Positions 11,800 through 24,157 of a DNA stretch of 64,000 nt are shown piece after piece (the stretch's first letter is position 1; each line of letters opens with the position of its first letter). The DNA comes from Tolypeutes matacus (Eukaryota; Chordata; Mammalia; Cingulata; Chlamyphoridae). Both the position numbers and the translations under genes were made by a program. The stretch spans positions 24,220,355-24,284,354 of the forward strand of contig JAKSZT010053883.1 in assembly GCA_026826555.1 (NCBI GenBank), written 5' to 3'. The notes below the pieces were generated by a model. The model saw nothing but the letters and a program-made list of their open reading frames with translations. It made no database searches and had not been told where the DNA came from.

Positions 11800-11902
11800 G
11801 GGGACGGATGTGGCTCAAATGGTTGGGCGTCCGTCTGCCACATGGAGGGACCTGGGTTCGATCCCCGGGATCTCCCGGTAAAATAAATATATATATATAT
11901 AT
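11800..11902 (+). mobile_element. tRNA-derived SINE (DAS type, short form)
   Basis: 'ggggacggatgtggctcaaa' head and B box 'ggttcgatccccgg', with an AT-dinucleotide tail instead of pure poly-A. The flanks 'aaggcaat' (11,792-11,799) and 'aaagcaat' (11,903-11,910) form the target duplication. Very close in sequence to the SINE at 3818. Confidence 0.9.
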
Positions 11903-11933
11903 AAAGCAATATATATATAAAAAGACATTATGG

Positions 11934-12336
11934 GGGTGGGGATAGGGAGTAGAAAATTAAGGCTTAAAATGTACAGGGTTCCTGTTTGGAATGATGGAAA
12001 TGTTTTGGTAATGCATGGTGGTGATGGTAGCATAACATTGTGGACACAATTAACAGCAGTGAAATACATATCCGAATGTGATTAAATGGAGAAATGTTAG
12101 ATTGTATATATGGAAATAGAATTTTTTTAAAAATTTTAAATCCATGAAACTATACTACACAAAGAACCCAAAGTTAAACTATGCACTATCGTTAATAGCA
12201 CAAATACATAAATGTTCTATCATCAGTTGTAACAACAGTTCCACACTAATGCAAGTTGTTAATAATAGGGTGGTCCTGTATTTTATGCATAATTTTTCTG
12301 TAAATGCCCAACTTCTCCAATAAAGAAAAAAAAGTC
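11934..12336 (+). mobile_element. Two L1 3'-end-like segments inserted in old L1
   Basis: The first part (about 11,934-12,130) has 'tggtgatggtagcataacattgtggacacaatta', a pattern of old L1 3'UTRs. The second (about 12,140-12,335) carries the 'ccacactaatgcaagttgtt ... aataaagaaaaaaa' module. Old L1 sequence is continuous on both sides. Confidence 0.6.
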
Positions 12337-12380
12337 ATTATGACCAAGGGGTTTATCTCAGAAATGCAAGTTTGCTTTTA

Positions 12381-15130
12381 AATTGGATCAGTTCCCTCTA
12401 GTGGCTGTGTTTGTTGCTCTTCCTGAACTCTCTCCCCGATTCACTTAGTCTACAGATATTTGTTGAGCACCTACTATGGACCAGGCTCATGGTAGGCAGA
12501 GGCAGGAAGAGCTGCATGTGACATTGTGGCTGCCCTTGGAAACCTCATGATGCAGTGTGGACGCACAGTACAAATGTAAGAAAGTACACGAAAGAAGGGA
12601 GAAGTGAGAGCAAAGTGCTCTGGAGACAGAGGGAGAATTTATTCGTTTCCCCCAGTGGAAGCGACACTTGACTTGGGCATTGACAGACATGTAGGTACAG
12701 GGAGTCCCATCCCATGTACATTTCATTTATGTGCTTTTGACTACATATATTTAGCAAAAAAAAAAATTTTTTTTTTTTATTTTTATTTTTAATGGAGAGA
12801 GCAAGAGTGATATAAGTAGTGCCAGCAAATTTGCCCGGCACTCCTCTCCACAAGCACGTGTTCAGAAAGGGGCCTGATGTGAACCTGTGTTTTCTCACCT
12901 CAGTCCTCGTGTCATGTGGCAACTCAGACCCTGATCCTCCAGGAGACGCTACTCTGCGTGTGTCAGGTAAAAGGCCAAGGGCGGGGCTCAGGGCGGTCAG
13001 AAGTGGTCAGGCAAGGGGAGCAGAAAGAACGAAGCACAGAGTGCGGAAAGGCGAGGCATGGAAGGAGGTGGTGAGGCGCTCAGGGAACCGGGGAACCAAG
13101 TATGGGGGGATGGAAAGGGAGGGACAGGAGATGAGGCTGAGGAGGTTGGCAAAGAGCAGACTTTAAATCCAGGGTCAAGATTTTAGAACATATTCCAGGG
13201 GCCAGAAGTTTTCGAGGTGCCTCCCTGGAGATGCCTTTTGAGCTGAGCAGGGTAGAGGGGAATGCAGGAGTCAGCCAACTTGGGTCCCCTCCCCACTTCA
13301 ACCTGAGAAGCTCTGCTCCAGGGCATCCATGTTAGATCCCACTTGAGAAAATGGGGGGGAGGGTGACCTTTAGTAACAATATAAAAATGTATATAACACA
13401 ATTGAATGAATAGGGTCCCTCCGGAAAGAGTCTGGAGTGTCGGCAGGAAAGATGTAGCTGCGGGAGAACAGTGTCCTTTACCCAGTCTCCCAGGCACGAG
13501 AGATGTGTCCCTAGGTGGAGGGCCTTCAGAGTCAGGAGCAGGTGCCCGGGAAAGAGAGCGACTTACTGCTGATTTGGATCCCACAGCCCTCTCTCTCCAG
13601 AGGTAGGTGACGACATCCTCCTGGGTTGTACCACCTTGAGAGCTGGTGTCTTGAACATCCGTGTTCCTTTCAGAACTCAGCAGCTGCCGGGACAGCGCTG
13701 GTTCAGTTGGGACATCAACGGGATGAGGCTTTGGATGGGGAAGCTCAGCTCCCACGGGGTGGGCACTCTGCCGCTAAGATCAGATGTCACTCTAGGCCGT
13801 CAGCCCCTGCAGGGGTCTGAGCAGCCCTGACACTTGGCCAGCAGTGGAAGAGGCCGCCTCGCTGCACCCACACACAGATAAGGCAGGGCAGGGAGAGAGG
13901 GCCCGGGTCGGGCAGGTGCCCTTGCTCCCCTATGAGGCAACACTCAGCTCTCTCCTGGAAGGACGGGTTTTCACATGTACTGTCCCTGCTCTGCCACCAC
14001 AAGGTCTTGGTCAAGTTGCTTCCCTCCCGAGCCTCCGTTTCCCCCATCCATAGAATAGGATGGGGGAGGGTGGGCTGTGGCTCTCTAAGGCCCCACCCAG
14101 CCCTGGAATTCTGGCAGTCGGAGCCAGGGCTCACACTGCTGGCGTGGGCCGTGGGCTGAGCCAAAGCCCATCACGCAGGACCACATTTTCATAGAAGTTT
14201 TTAGAAACATGAAGTTCAATTCGCCTAACAATTGCTGTAGCTCCTCACTACCCAACTCTCAGTGAGGGTGACCAGCCAGTGAACCTTTCTCTCCCTTTTG
14301 AAGCCAGCACCAGCCAATCCCCACCTTCTCCTTCTCTGAAGCCTAGCGTGGCTGCCATGAGCCAATGGCCTGTTCTCTCTATCCCTCCGGAGGTCTGAGA
14401 TCTACTTTAACCAATGACCCGAGTCCTCTCGCCGCGGTTTGCATTCTGCACCAACCAGGGTGCATGTCCCATGTCAGCCTCTTTCTGGAGCCATCGCTGG
14501 CCAATGGCTGAGCCCTGTGGGCGGGTCTAGGGTGGCCCGGATGGGCGTGGCCAGGGAAGTACTTGCACCAAGGAAAGGGCAAAAGCCTCCCGAGGACCAC
14601 GGGGGGCTGGGAGTCAGGTAACACTGAGAACAAGGGCCTGCCTGTGGCTTCTGCTTCACACTCTCCGTCCAGGGGCCTCAGGGAAAGTGGGGGTCTCTGG
14701 GAGAGGCTGGGCCTGGCCACGCAGAGGAATTCCGCCTTCTCCCTCCAGACCCAGCTTCAGAGCTAGAAGGGTCCCAAGGAGTCATCTAACCCCCACCCAC
14801 TCATTCAGACAGGAAACTGAGGCAGAGAAGGGAAGGACTTCCTGGGATCTCATGGCCAACAAATTCTTGCTCTTGGTGGTTAGCGGGAGGGGTCCAAGAT
14901 GCTAAAGACTGGAAATAGCTTTTAATCTTAATATTGTCTTTCTTCAATTCTAGGACACATATATTAACCTTTCTAAAACAAGATGCAGCTTTCAATTGAT
15001 CAAGATGTTTAATTTACTCTTTCATTTTTATTTCTTTCCTCCTCAGTTATTAAATTGTTCAAGTATTTTCTGATCTTAAAGTATATAGGAAAATGGTGAA
15101 AAACAATGCTAGTCTTAACTGTTTTCGTTG
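12381..15130. other. Intergenic, GC-rich, no recognised gene
   Basis: I see no conserved coding frame. 12,440-12,740 contains 'atatttgttgagcacctactatggaccaggc', typical of L2/MIR-class ancient repeats. 12,755-12,790 is an A/T run. The rest is G/C-rich with short chance frames on both strands, for example 13,183-13,755 on the minus strand, that have no recognisable motifs. Confidence 0.6.
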
Positions 15131-15139
15131 GTTTTGGTG

Positions 15140-15310
15140 TTTCTGGCACTGTGCTGAGTGCTGAACTTGCTCGTTCTCATGTAATCCTCCCAGCAGTCCC
15201 GTGAGGTGGGCACTAGCTTGACCTCATCTCACAGGTGAGGAAACTGAGTCTCCCAGAGGTCAGTGACTTGCCGGGTCACACAGTGAGTGGTGGAGTTGTG
15301 ATCCTGTTTA
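15140..15310 (+). repeat. MIR SINE remnant
   Basis: 'gcactgtgctgagtgctgaac', 'aggtgaggaaactgag' and 'cagtgacttgccgggtcacac' are the conserved MIR core and tail blocks. Confidence 0.75.
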
Positions 15311-16470
15311 AACCCCAGGCTGAGTGGGTGCAGAGCCCGCACTGGACACGTTACACATGCCTCGTTCCTTCCCTCACTCATTCACTCACTAATGAAAGCC
15401 CAGGGCCTGCCCTTAAGGAGCTGACCTTCAAGTGGGGACATCAGCGTCCCTCTTTCTGCCACCAGCTTGGTGTGACCTTAGAACAGGATGTCTTTCTCTT
15501 TCTGGGGGTGGGAGATCCTGTCTGTAGGACAAAGGGCGGGACCCTCAGAGCCTTCCCCACTCTTCTGCCTGCAGGGCAGCGGCTGGTGCTTTTCTCCCGC
15601 CTGGTTTCCTGCAAAGCCCCACTGCCCGGTGACAGCCGTGAGACCACGACGTGCTTTGCCTGTTATGCCCACTGTGCCCAGCATCGGCCGCTGCTGCTTA
15701 AGGACAGTTTTCGTTCTCTGGGCCCCAGGCCCTCCCCTGCTGTCTCCTTAGCCACATAGGCTGGGCAGAGGGACAGGACCCTGATCCACCATCCCACTCC
15801 CTCCAGCTCCTACAAATACAAGCTAACTCACTGCCAGTGGCCAGGGCCCTTGTAACAGGGAACTTGCACATAATTGGAAATATCTTTAATACCCTATTGA
15901 CGTCTCCTCTCTCCCCACCCTTCACTGTTGAAGGGAGAAAGATGAAAGAGTAAAAGGTATTGATTTTCCAGGACTGTGCTGGGAGACCAAAATGAAGCCG
16001 GGAAGAAGAGGGTGTGGTGTAGCCTAGACCTTAAAATGAAATTATGGTTATTGTTCTCCTGGTAGCACTTCTGTGCCCCTATGACAGACAGCTCTCTAAG
16101 TAACGACAGATTTGTATTTCATTAGGACACTTGAGTCAAAAGATCAATGATGCTTCTCGGAGCCTCTCTGCCAGTCCATGCGGGCAGATGAGCCTGGTGA
16201 GAAGCCTGCAAAGATCCAGCTAAAATTAGGCAGCTGCCCACAGAGGCTAGATTCGCAAATCATAGCATATCGATTTCCAAAGTGATGCCGAAACCGAATG
16301 ACTTTAATTGCCTCCTTTTCCTGTCTTTTTGAAGAGGGCCCTTCTGTATTTAAGTGGCTCTGTCTCTAGGGAAATGCAGCTCTTTGAAGGTCAGCTCAGT
16401 ATTTGGCGGAGTGCAAAGGTGGTTGGGGTGATGGGAGAGTTTTGTGGTTTGAATAATTGTGCATAACCTA
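15311..16470. other. Intergenic, no recognised gene
   Basis: Mixed-composition sequence with chance frames only. Nothing with a recognisable domain, splice pattern or repeat family was found. Confidence 0.5.
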
Positions 16471-16479
16471 GAACTTAGT

Positions 16480-16700
16480 TGTCAAGAGTCTGGGCAAGTT
16501 GTACATGCCCAGCTACTGACCAGCTGAGTAACCTCGGGCAGCAGCCTCTCTGGCCTCCATATTCCTTGTCTATAAAATGGGCGTAACCATGGTACCTCAA
16601 CAGGGGGTTGTTCTGAGGATTTGGTGATTTAATTCAGGCGAAGTGATTGGCCTGGCACAAAAGAACTGCTAGGTGTCTGGAGATGGTTTTAGTTAAACGC
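16480..16700 (+). repeat. MIR SINE remnant
   Basis: 'aacttagttgtcaagagtctgggcaagttg' and 'cctcgggcagcagcctctctggcctccatattccttgtctataaaatgggc' follow the MIR layout (loss-of-detail copy). Confidence 0.65.
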
Positions 16701-17269
16701 AATGTACTGCTGCGATCCACTGGGTACCAGACCACATGTTTCCCACACCTCACCTCCTCTGGTCCTCAAAATGACCTTATGCGGTCTGACTTCCGTTTCA
16801 CAGATGGAGGGAACGAGGCTCAGCAAGCTTAAGAAATCTGCCACATGGCGAAGCAGGTGGCAGGTGTGGGTCGGAAGGGCAGGTCTGCTTGCTGCCACTA
16901 CTCTCCCTTCTTGCTCCTTGGACCAGCATCAGAAGCGACCCCGAGGAGCTCGCGGCAAAGGGTGCTCAGGCCACACCCCGGGCCCTAGGGACCCAGCAGC
17001 TGTCTTCTAACAAGGACCCTGGTGGCTTGGGCAGAGATTTCATTCAGAGCAGCCTGCCCTGACCCCCAGCATCAGCCTCAGCGTTTGTCTGAGTCTGCCT
17101 CTTCCACACCACCCCCACCCCACCCCTTTCCTCTCCTCTTCCTCCTTCATCCACGTGGCCAGGCCTTCTTCTCAGGGGTCCTCCATCCCCTGGGCCCTTC
17201 TCACCTCTGCCTGGGCACCTGCTGGCCCTTCCCTCTCCTCAGGGTCACCCCTCAGGACCCAGCCCCTCC

Positions 17270-17418
17270 TGAGCCCCTCCCCAGTTCTGGGGCCGGCAGT
17301 GGCCTAAGTCACTGTCTGCCCCACAACATCTCACCCCTGCCCCACTAACATTCTGACAGGGTTTTTTAAAAATATATTTTTTGGGGGGTACCATAGTTCA
17401 GAGAGAAGAGGACTGACA
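17270..17418 (+). repeat. Local direct duplication, copy 1
   Basis: About 149 bases from 'gagcccctccccagttctgg' to 'gagagaagaggactgac' recur at 18,741-18,882. Both copies include 'ggggggtaccat' next to a T-rich run. The spacing is about 1.47 kb, same orientation. Confidence 0.85.
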
Positions 17419-17769
17419 TTAGAGCAAGACTTAAATCCTGATGCTGCCAGCTCTGAGCTACTGGGATGATATGGGGGAAAATGAACTCATTCCCCTCACT
17501 GAAACTGTGAGCAACCTGGGGCAGGCCAGAATGGGGAAGAGGGATCTTTTCTACCCCTTGGTGCCTTGGGTCGTCAGTCATTGATGCCATTCTCCCAGTA
17601 CTTCCAATTTTACTCCCGGGCACATGGTGGGATTGCATCCCAACCCCCTGGAGCTGGATAAATTCATGTGACTAGTGCCAGCCAATGAACGGTGAGCAGG
17701 AATGTTACTAGCACACAAGACGCTGCTGGGGACTCAAAGAATGTTTTCTCACTCCCACTTCCTCTCCAG

Positions 17770-17945
17770 TCTCATTTGCCACCAGGTGCTCTGACCCACC
17801 TGCAAATCCCTGACTTCAGCCTGCTGTCACACCTCCTTGCCTGTCCCTGATGCACCCTCTTCTCTCATCCACTTGTGGCCAACTTTTCCTGCTCCTTAAG
17901 AACTAGCTCAGGGAGCCCCCACTCTCTGAAGCCACCTCCCCTAGG
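17770..17945 (+). repeat. L2 LINE remnant
   Basis: 'ccaccaggtgctctgacccacc ... ccttaagaactagctcagggagcccccactctctgaagccacct' follows the order seen in L2 3' ends, heavily mutated. Confidence 0.45.
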
Positions 17946-18349
17946 CTAGCCCCAACCAAGGCTCCCGCCCCTGTAGCCCCCAGGACTCACCTCCATTGTG
18001 TCCCTTCCACTCTGTTGCAAGGGTCTGTCCACCCGACTCTCCTCCCAGGAGAGGGGGGCACAGTCCATCGGGGCAAGCACTGGGCCTATTCATCTGTTTC
18101 CCCAGGGTTATCGCAGAGATGGGATCAATAGATGCTGCAGAATGAATAAACAGTCCCACACTGGGAAAAGCCGACCCCACAGGGAGTGAATTCCCCAGTC
18201 ACTGGGCAGGATCCAGCACAAGCTCCTGAGAGGCAATTCCAACTTCATTTGAAGGGTTTGGATAGAGGAGACAATTAGAGGCAGGGTAGGGTGGCAGGCA
18301 GGGCATGGGCTTCACAGGCAGCTGCACAAGAACAGCTTTCGAAGAGCTC

Positions 18350-18540
18350 AGATTTTGGAGCCAGACTGCCTGAGTCTGAACGCTAGCAAATCCACTGGCT
18401 ACCTGTGAGACCAGGGGAAATTTGACCTCTCTGTGCCTCAGTTTCAGGGTCTGCAAAATGCTGATGACCAGAATACCTACCTCATAGGATTATGAGGAAA
18501 ATGCTAAACACTAAATGTCTGCTGTTATTTTAATCAGTTT
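18350..18540 (+). repeat. MIR SINE remnant
   Basis: 'ttggagccagactgcctgagt', 'cctctctgtgcctcagtttcagggtctgcaaaat' and 'ctacctcataggattatgagg' are the ordered MIR blocks. Confidence 0.8.
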
Positions 18541-18740
18541 GTCCTAGGTTCAAATTGAGGCTCTGCCACATCCTGGCTCTCCATTCTTGGGTAATTCTTT
18601 TAGCGGAATGAAATAGGGGGTAAGGTTCCCCACCTCTCAGGGCTGCTGTGGGGAAGGGGTACATCCTGCATGTGAAGCACACCAGGGCTCGGTCCAGGTG
18701 TGCAGCTGGCAGCAAGATGCCCCAAGTCCCCCTGAGAAGA

Positions 18741-18882
18741 GAGCCCCTCCCCAGTTCTGGGGCCTAAGTCACTGTCTGCCCCTCAGCATCTCACCCCTGC
18801 CCCATGAACATTCTGACAGGGCTTTTTTTTTTTTAATATGTTTTTTTGGGGGGTACCATGGTTTAGAGAGAAGAGGACTGAC
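18741..18882 (+). repeat. Local direct duplication, copy 2
   Basis: Second copy of 17,270-17,418, with a longer T run at 18,823-18,836 and a small deletion near the 'ggggcc' start. The unique sequence on either side differs between the two copies. Confidence 0.85.
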
Positions 18883-19362
18883 TTTTGCAAGAGGTGGTTG
18901 GTTATTCCAAAAAGGAAGCGAGGGCAGAAAAGAAACAACAGCCTCCCCATATCCCCCCGCCCCAGCACTCCTCCACCCCCACCCCAACACCATCGATTCC
19001 AGATGCCACTAGCACTGCAGGTGTATTGACTGACTGGGCCCAGACGGGCATTGCAGGCTGACACTTGCTGCATGACAATCGGTTCTGAATCTGCCCTCCC
19101 GGCGCATTGATTCCAGGGATTAAAGGTGCCCATAAAGCTGCTCAAGCAGGTACAGGGGTGAAGCTGGCTGTCCAGCAGTGTCCGTGTTCCTGAAGGAAAG
19201 ACAATGACCTTGTGCCCCCATTTGCAGGGAGGACTGCAGGTCCTACTGGGCTGTGGAGGCAGCTACTTCTGAGCAGCCAGCCAGCCAGGTCATGTGCAGG
19301 GTCGCATAGCAAAGTGGCTCACGGCTGGACTTGCTGCCTGCGTTCAAATTTCAGCTCCAGCA

Positions 19363-19720
19363 CTGTTTAGTTTCCCAGCTACTAAAACAAATACCATTCA
19401 ATGGGTTGGCTTCACATTGGAATTATTGGTTCACAGTTTCAAAGCCTGGAAGGTTTGCTTCCTCCAGCGCTTGGTGGGCAGATCCTTAGCTTTTCTGTCA
19501 CACAGCTGTGCACATGGCAGGCCTTCTTTCTCTCCTGGGTTCTGTTACTTCCAGCTTCTGGCTGCCCCCTGTGGCTTCTTTTTCTATGTCTAATTCCCCT
19601 TGTCTTTGAGGACTTCAGCCATACTGGATTAAGGTCCACCCTTACTCAGGTTAGACACGCCCTAACTAACACCTTCACAGGTCTGCCTCTTGTGGGGACA
19701 CGATTCAGTCCCCACTTGGC
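19363..19720 (-). mobile_element. MaLR-type solo LTR remnant
   Basis: 'tttagtttcccagctactaaaac', 'gggttggcttcacattggaattattggttcacagtttcaaagcc' and 'ggattaaggtccacccttactcag' are the same ordered blocks as in the LTR at 33,844-34,264, which ends in the MaLR-like 'agcaaactaaaaca' when read on the minus strand. Ends are blurred and no target duplication is visible. Confidence 0.6.
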
Positions 19721-21340
19721 AGCCGTGTGGTCTCATGCACCAGACGCCTGCACACACGTGGAAGGAGTTCCTACCTCATGGGATGATTTTGAGAATGAAA
19801 TGAGTTGTGTGATAAGCACATGTGCAGATGGCACCAAGGATTTGCTATCACTGTTCCTGCTGCCTGGAGAAGGAGGGAGGAGGACACTGGCCACCACTGG
19901 ACTGGCCAGGATTCCTCTGGTTGCTGGTAACAGGAAACCTAGCTCAAACTGGCTTTAATCTATGGGGGGATTATTAGATCTCGAACCAAGAAGCCCAGGG
20001 GCAGATCCTCACACATAGCTCATTCTGGGGTCTCAGGTGCTATCTTAGGCCTTGGTCTGTCTTTCTCCATCTCCTTTCCCCCATGTGGCTCCCATGTTCA
20101 GGCAGAGTTCCCCCCACTGTCACTGCCCACCTGCACTAGGGCTCCTCTCCCCCAGTGATGCCAAGAGCGGCCCTAGGACTGAGCCTGTCTGGCTGTGATT
20201 GGCTGGCTTGGGCTCTGAACCAATCCCGGCAGTGAGATAATCTGATTGGGCCAGAGTTGGACACGTGCTTCCTCCTCTGAGCCAGGGAGGGGGGCAGCTC
20301 TGCATTCCTTCCCCTCCCACCCTGGACTGAGATGGGAGTTGTGGTTCTCCCGGGAAACCAAACCACCAAAAGGGGTAGTAGATTCTGGACAGGGACAACT
20401 GTCACAATTCCTGTGGAATTACCTAGAACTACAGCCTTGGTCAAGTCACCTTGACTTTCACACCCATAATGTGGGTGTAACAACTCTCCACCAGCCACCC
20501 TCTGAGTCTGGCATGAGGAGATGAGAAAATGGCTCATAAACCCAGAGGCTCTGTAGTACTAGAGTCTGCACAGAGATAAAGCTGCAGCAGGAGGGCACAG
20601 ATCTGAAGGGTCACTTCTGCAAACAGGGGTCAGCATCCTCACCTCACCTACTCTGCAGGATGTCCTGGGGCTCCAGCGAGGCTTGTGACTGTACCAGCAC
20701 TTTGTGAACTGTGCTGGGCCAGCATCGACCGCTGCAGCTGCTGCCAAGTGAGACCTGCTCCCACGGCCACTCCCTAAGGGGCTTGGCTCCATGAAGAATC
20801 AGGGTGGTGCTTTTGCTGGCTACGTGGTCCCTGTGGGGCAAGGAAGGGACGGCTGGCACAACACAAGGAGTGGCACCTTATCAGCTGCTTCTGTGAGCCA
20901 CAAGCCTTCCAGGCCAGCAGGACTGTTTCCTTCAAATGCACCGGTTGTGTTGTGACTTGCTCAGGGAGTAGGAAGCCGGGAGGCCTGGGTGAACTCACCT
21001 TTGCTCCTGCCCTCTGGGTCTGAGCTGGGGCTGCTGGGGATTTCCATATAGGCAGGAAAGGGGACAGGGGTCAGGAGGGGATAGGACTGTGTGTGCTGGG
21101 GTCAGACTGCCTGTATACTGTTTTTGCCTTTGGTCCTTGGACCATACTCTTTTCCTCATCTGAAAGCTGGAGATGATAATATATACCATACAATAATGTA
21201 ACCATAAAATAAAATCTTATATTAGTGATAAAATGAGAACTGGCTCAGGAATTGAACTCCCTAAGGTCAAATCCCAGCTTGACAGCACTTATGGCTGAGA
21301 CCTGGGGAAGAAACTCAGCTTCCTTCTACAGTCATGTGTT
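19721..21340. other. Intergenic, MIR scraps, no recognised gene
   Basis: 20,420-20,525 and 21,080-21,260 look like fragments of MIR ('gtcaagtcacc...', 'tcctcatctgaaagctggagatgataat'). No coding frame with a recognisable motif. Confidence 0.5.
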
Positions 21341-21369
21341 CCTGGAATGGACCTATGCCTGCGATTCCC

Positions 21370-21550
21370 ACCACCTGGAGCAGCATCCCTGTTACCTTAC
21401 CCTTGCTCAGTCATCCTTCAGGCCTCTGCTTGGATACCACCTCCTCTGGGAAGCCGTCCTGAACCCCACAAGGCCCCACCAGTGTTTCAAAAACAAAAGC
21501 CTATCTGCGTCAGTGTGCCTGGCACATAGTAGGTGTTTGCTTGTTGAACG
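21370..21550 (+). repeat. L2 LINE 3' end remnant
   Basis: 'tccttcaggcctctgcttggataccacctcctctgggaagccgtcctgaaccc' and 'gtgcctggcacatagtaggtgtttgcttgttgaa' are hallmark L2 3' blocks in the right order. Confidence 0.8.
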
Positions 21551-21794
21551 GAGTCCCATCACTCTCGTTTCCGAACATTTGCCCAACTTGGCCCCAGGGA
21601 CCTTAGCCTTCCAGAACACGGGCGCTGTAAATGTTAGAGAAAGCCTCTGAGAAACCGAGTCTCAGCAAGTGAGTAACTCAGCCAGAACTGGAACTCGAGG
21701 ATTTGGTGTCAGTGCAGAGTTTCTTCTGGCTTCTGCTCACACAGGGGCTGCAGCGTGTGAACCTGAAACAGCGGCATGGTCACCAGATCAGGAA

Positions 21795-21925
21795 GACTAT
21801 ATAAGACCGAAGAAGATACGCACATGTTTATGTGTTAAAACACATTATCATTGGGAACTCTGTATTGTATGCATAACTGTTCTGTGAACCTACGACTTCT
21901 TTAATAACAATAGTAATAAAAACAT
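21795..21925 (+). mobile_element. L1 3'UTR-like tail fragment
   Basis: 'gggaactctgtattgtatgcataactgttctgtgaacctacgacttctttaataa' repeats the module seen at 7175-7412 and 12,140-12,335. A heavily 5'-truncated copy. Confidence 0.6.
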
Positions 21926-22309
21926 CATCACCTAAGATAAAGAAGCATAAATTGGGGGGAGGGGGGAGATGGCTCCAAATTGCAAGGCAGCAACAGAGCT
22001 AATTCCTCGGATGTTTCAGGTACGTGAGACAGGATAGATATACACTCCTTAAACCTGGTGGGAAATCATGTGCACAGAGGAAGATAAACCCACCAGAATA
22101 ATGAGTTGCAGATATCTTGACTATTTCAACTTAACAGCAATAAGAGTAGAAGACAAAAATCTAAATTATCTTTTAAAAGTACCAAACTAGCATTTTTTAC
22201 AGAAAATCAAACTTTTTACTCTAAGCAGGGAAACTGGCCATTTCTCACGTGGAAGATATGTCCTGACAGAAGAGAAAATGTTATAAAACCAGAAGGAGAA
22301 TATAATTTC

Positions 22310-22505
22310 TTGAGGACCTACTGTGTGTCTGGCACAGGGCTCGGAACTTCTAACGCACTGTTTAAATCCACACGCAAACCATGTGGAGCAGGGATTATTC
22401 CCAAAGCCCAACTGTGTGCCTGCTCCCACAAATATCTGCTGAGGAATGAATGCCCATGTGACAGGCGAGGAAATTGAGGTTCAGAGTGCTTGAGCGGCTC
22501 AGGCA
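22310..22505 (+). repeat. MIR SINE remnant
   Basis: 'ctactgtgtgtctggcacagggctc', 'tgacaggcgaggaaattgaggttcagagtg' and 'ctcaggcaaggcc' in MIR order. Confidence 0.75.
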
Positions 22506-22739
22506 AGGCCTCCTGCCCCAGCTGCTTTCTCAAGGTCTGATCCTGGTTCCACCACTTAATTGCAGGGCAGCGCTGGCCCAATCAGTTCATTGCTGTTTCC
22601 TCATCTGTAATGGGGACAGTCGTATCTGCCAGCAGCTGGCCTAGTACAAAGGGGCTCAGTGGGTGTCGGGGAGATTGTTAGTGCTGGGTGGAGCCAGCCC
22701 TCCTGACGCAGAGCTTATTTGAGCCCAGATTATATGAGC

Positions 22740-22920
22740 CCAGATCATCTTCTCAACAGCCCAGCAAGGGATGTACAACTCTAGAGGACTGTGCTGGGGC
22801 TCAGGGAGGTGAAGTAACTTCCTCAAGGTCATCTAATATTCAGTGGAGCTAGAATTTGAACCCAGGGCTGCATGGCTCAAAAGCCCATGTTCTTAACTAT
22901 TCCACTCAGCTATTTCCTGG
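22740..22920 (+). repeat. MIR SINE remnant
   Basis: 'gggctcagggaggtgaagtaacttcctcaaggtca', 'gctagaatttgaacccagggc' and 'ttcttaactattccactcagc' are MIR core blocks. Confidence 0.8.
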
Positions 22921-23388
22921 TGCTTGAAATGCCACCATTCTATTGAGAAGAAATGAGATACAACGTGTGAAAATGCCTACAGGATTCCTGGGACTCAGCA
23001 AAACACCCACAAAGGGCTCGTTGAGGGGCCAGAGGATGTGATGCCATGGATGCAGAGGCTTGGGAGCAGCCTACTGCTGGGAGGTACCCGGCTGCCCCTG
23101 CAGCTGAGACCTGGGGAGCCAGGTGGCCAAAACAATCACTGCCCAGGACCTGCTTCAGGGCCACTCTATACCCCATCCCTCCGGCCCTGGCGCAGGAGAG
23201 CAAATGTTTCAGGTCAAACCCTGCGACTAGAGAGGCTGTTCGGAGTAAGTCTCATTTCTCTGAGAGAGAAAAAGAAACGTCCTAACAAGTGATTCTGCAG
23301 AGAAAAACTCCTACCTCTGCAGGAAACTGAATCTCCTTGGCACAGTTCAGAGAAGGCAGGGCCCCTTCTATGCATCCATCCATGAGCA
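22921..23388. other. Intergenic stretch downstream of the CD24-like locus
   Basis: No recognisable repeat or gene. Similarity to the CD24 3'UTR stops at about 23,390 with no oligo-T run (minus-strand poly-A tail) at the edge, so the 3' end of the retrocopy is truncated, eroded or not processed at the usual site. Confidence 0.5.
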
Positions 23389-24157
23389 GCATTTTAAGAT
23401 TAGCTGAAATCAATGGCCTTCTACTCTTTGGAATCAGGTTAAGGGTGGTGGCTAAATGAATTTGTCATTCTTGTTGGATAGAAATATGTGATGAGAAATG
23501 CCTACCATTTGACTTTATAAGTGGATCAAGATTTACTCACTATGCTTGGATTTAGGGTAGATTCCTACCCCTCACTGCCCTGGCATGTATCAATGACCAC
23601 AAATGAATGTCAAAGCAAAGCCCCAGAGTAAGAGTCCCATTGCCAGCACGGCAGTGGAAGCTTAACAACGTAAAACTTTAAAGTGCACGGATTTACGGTA
23701 ACACCTGGAGGCTCCTTCCAAATGTACATAGAAATAGAAACCTGGAAGCATTTTATATTTTCTAATAATTTTATGGCCTCAATAAAAACAATCTCCATTT
23801 CATATCCCATCCTTTTGGTCTACACCAAGGTGAAATCTATTCTCTTTTTCAAGAGAGCGTTTTAAGAGTCCATTTGTCTTAGGCCTCTTTTAATGAAATG
23901 AAATCCGAAGCTGTGGACGTTGTGTCTTCAACCTTGTACACGAAATTCCAACATATTTAATACCGGCAAATCCTTTCGATACTCTTCCAACCGTTCAAAT
24001 TCGGGACACTCAAGCTTGTGTCAATAAAATAAAGAGTGGAATTCGCAGAATTGATGAAGAACTATTTTTCCTTACCAAACTGGATTTCAAGACGCCATTT
24101 GGTTTGGGTTTTAGAAGATGGGCTGGAGAAGTGAAGATGTTTCTCGGCCTGAATCTC
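23389..24157 (-). other. CD24-like 3'UTR
   Basis: Read on the minus strand, this stretch keeps the order of the mammalian CD24 3'UTR as I recall it: 'gattcaggccgagaaac', then 'ccaaatggcgtcttgaaatcc', 'ggccataaaattattag', 'ctccaggtgttaccgtaa', 'tgccagggcagtgagg' and 'gattccaaagagtagaa'. More than 700 bases of non-coding similarity is strong evidence that the adjoining frame is truly CD24-derived and not a chance frame. Confidence 0.8.

Larger units (their letters stand above)
11100..12380 (+). mobile_element. Very old L1 (ORF2 fragment) with nested SINE and 3'UTR repeats
   Basis: Degraded ORF2 sequence from the linker into RT ('aagaaagtagaaatca', 'ctccaggctcagacagattcactag', 'attatgaccaaggggtttatct' near 12,336). 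It is interrupted by a SINE (11,800-11,902) and by an L1-3'-end-like insertion (about 11,934-12,336) flanked by 'gacattatg' and 'gtcattatg'. No open frame survives. Confidence 0.7.

Noticed and set aside
13183..13755. 190-residue minus-strand frame
   Set aside because: GC-rich sequence with low stop-codon density. Composition is Pro/Ser/Gly-rich without motif, and no splice or homology signal was seen.
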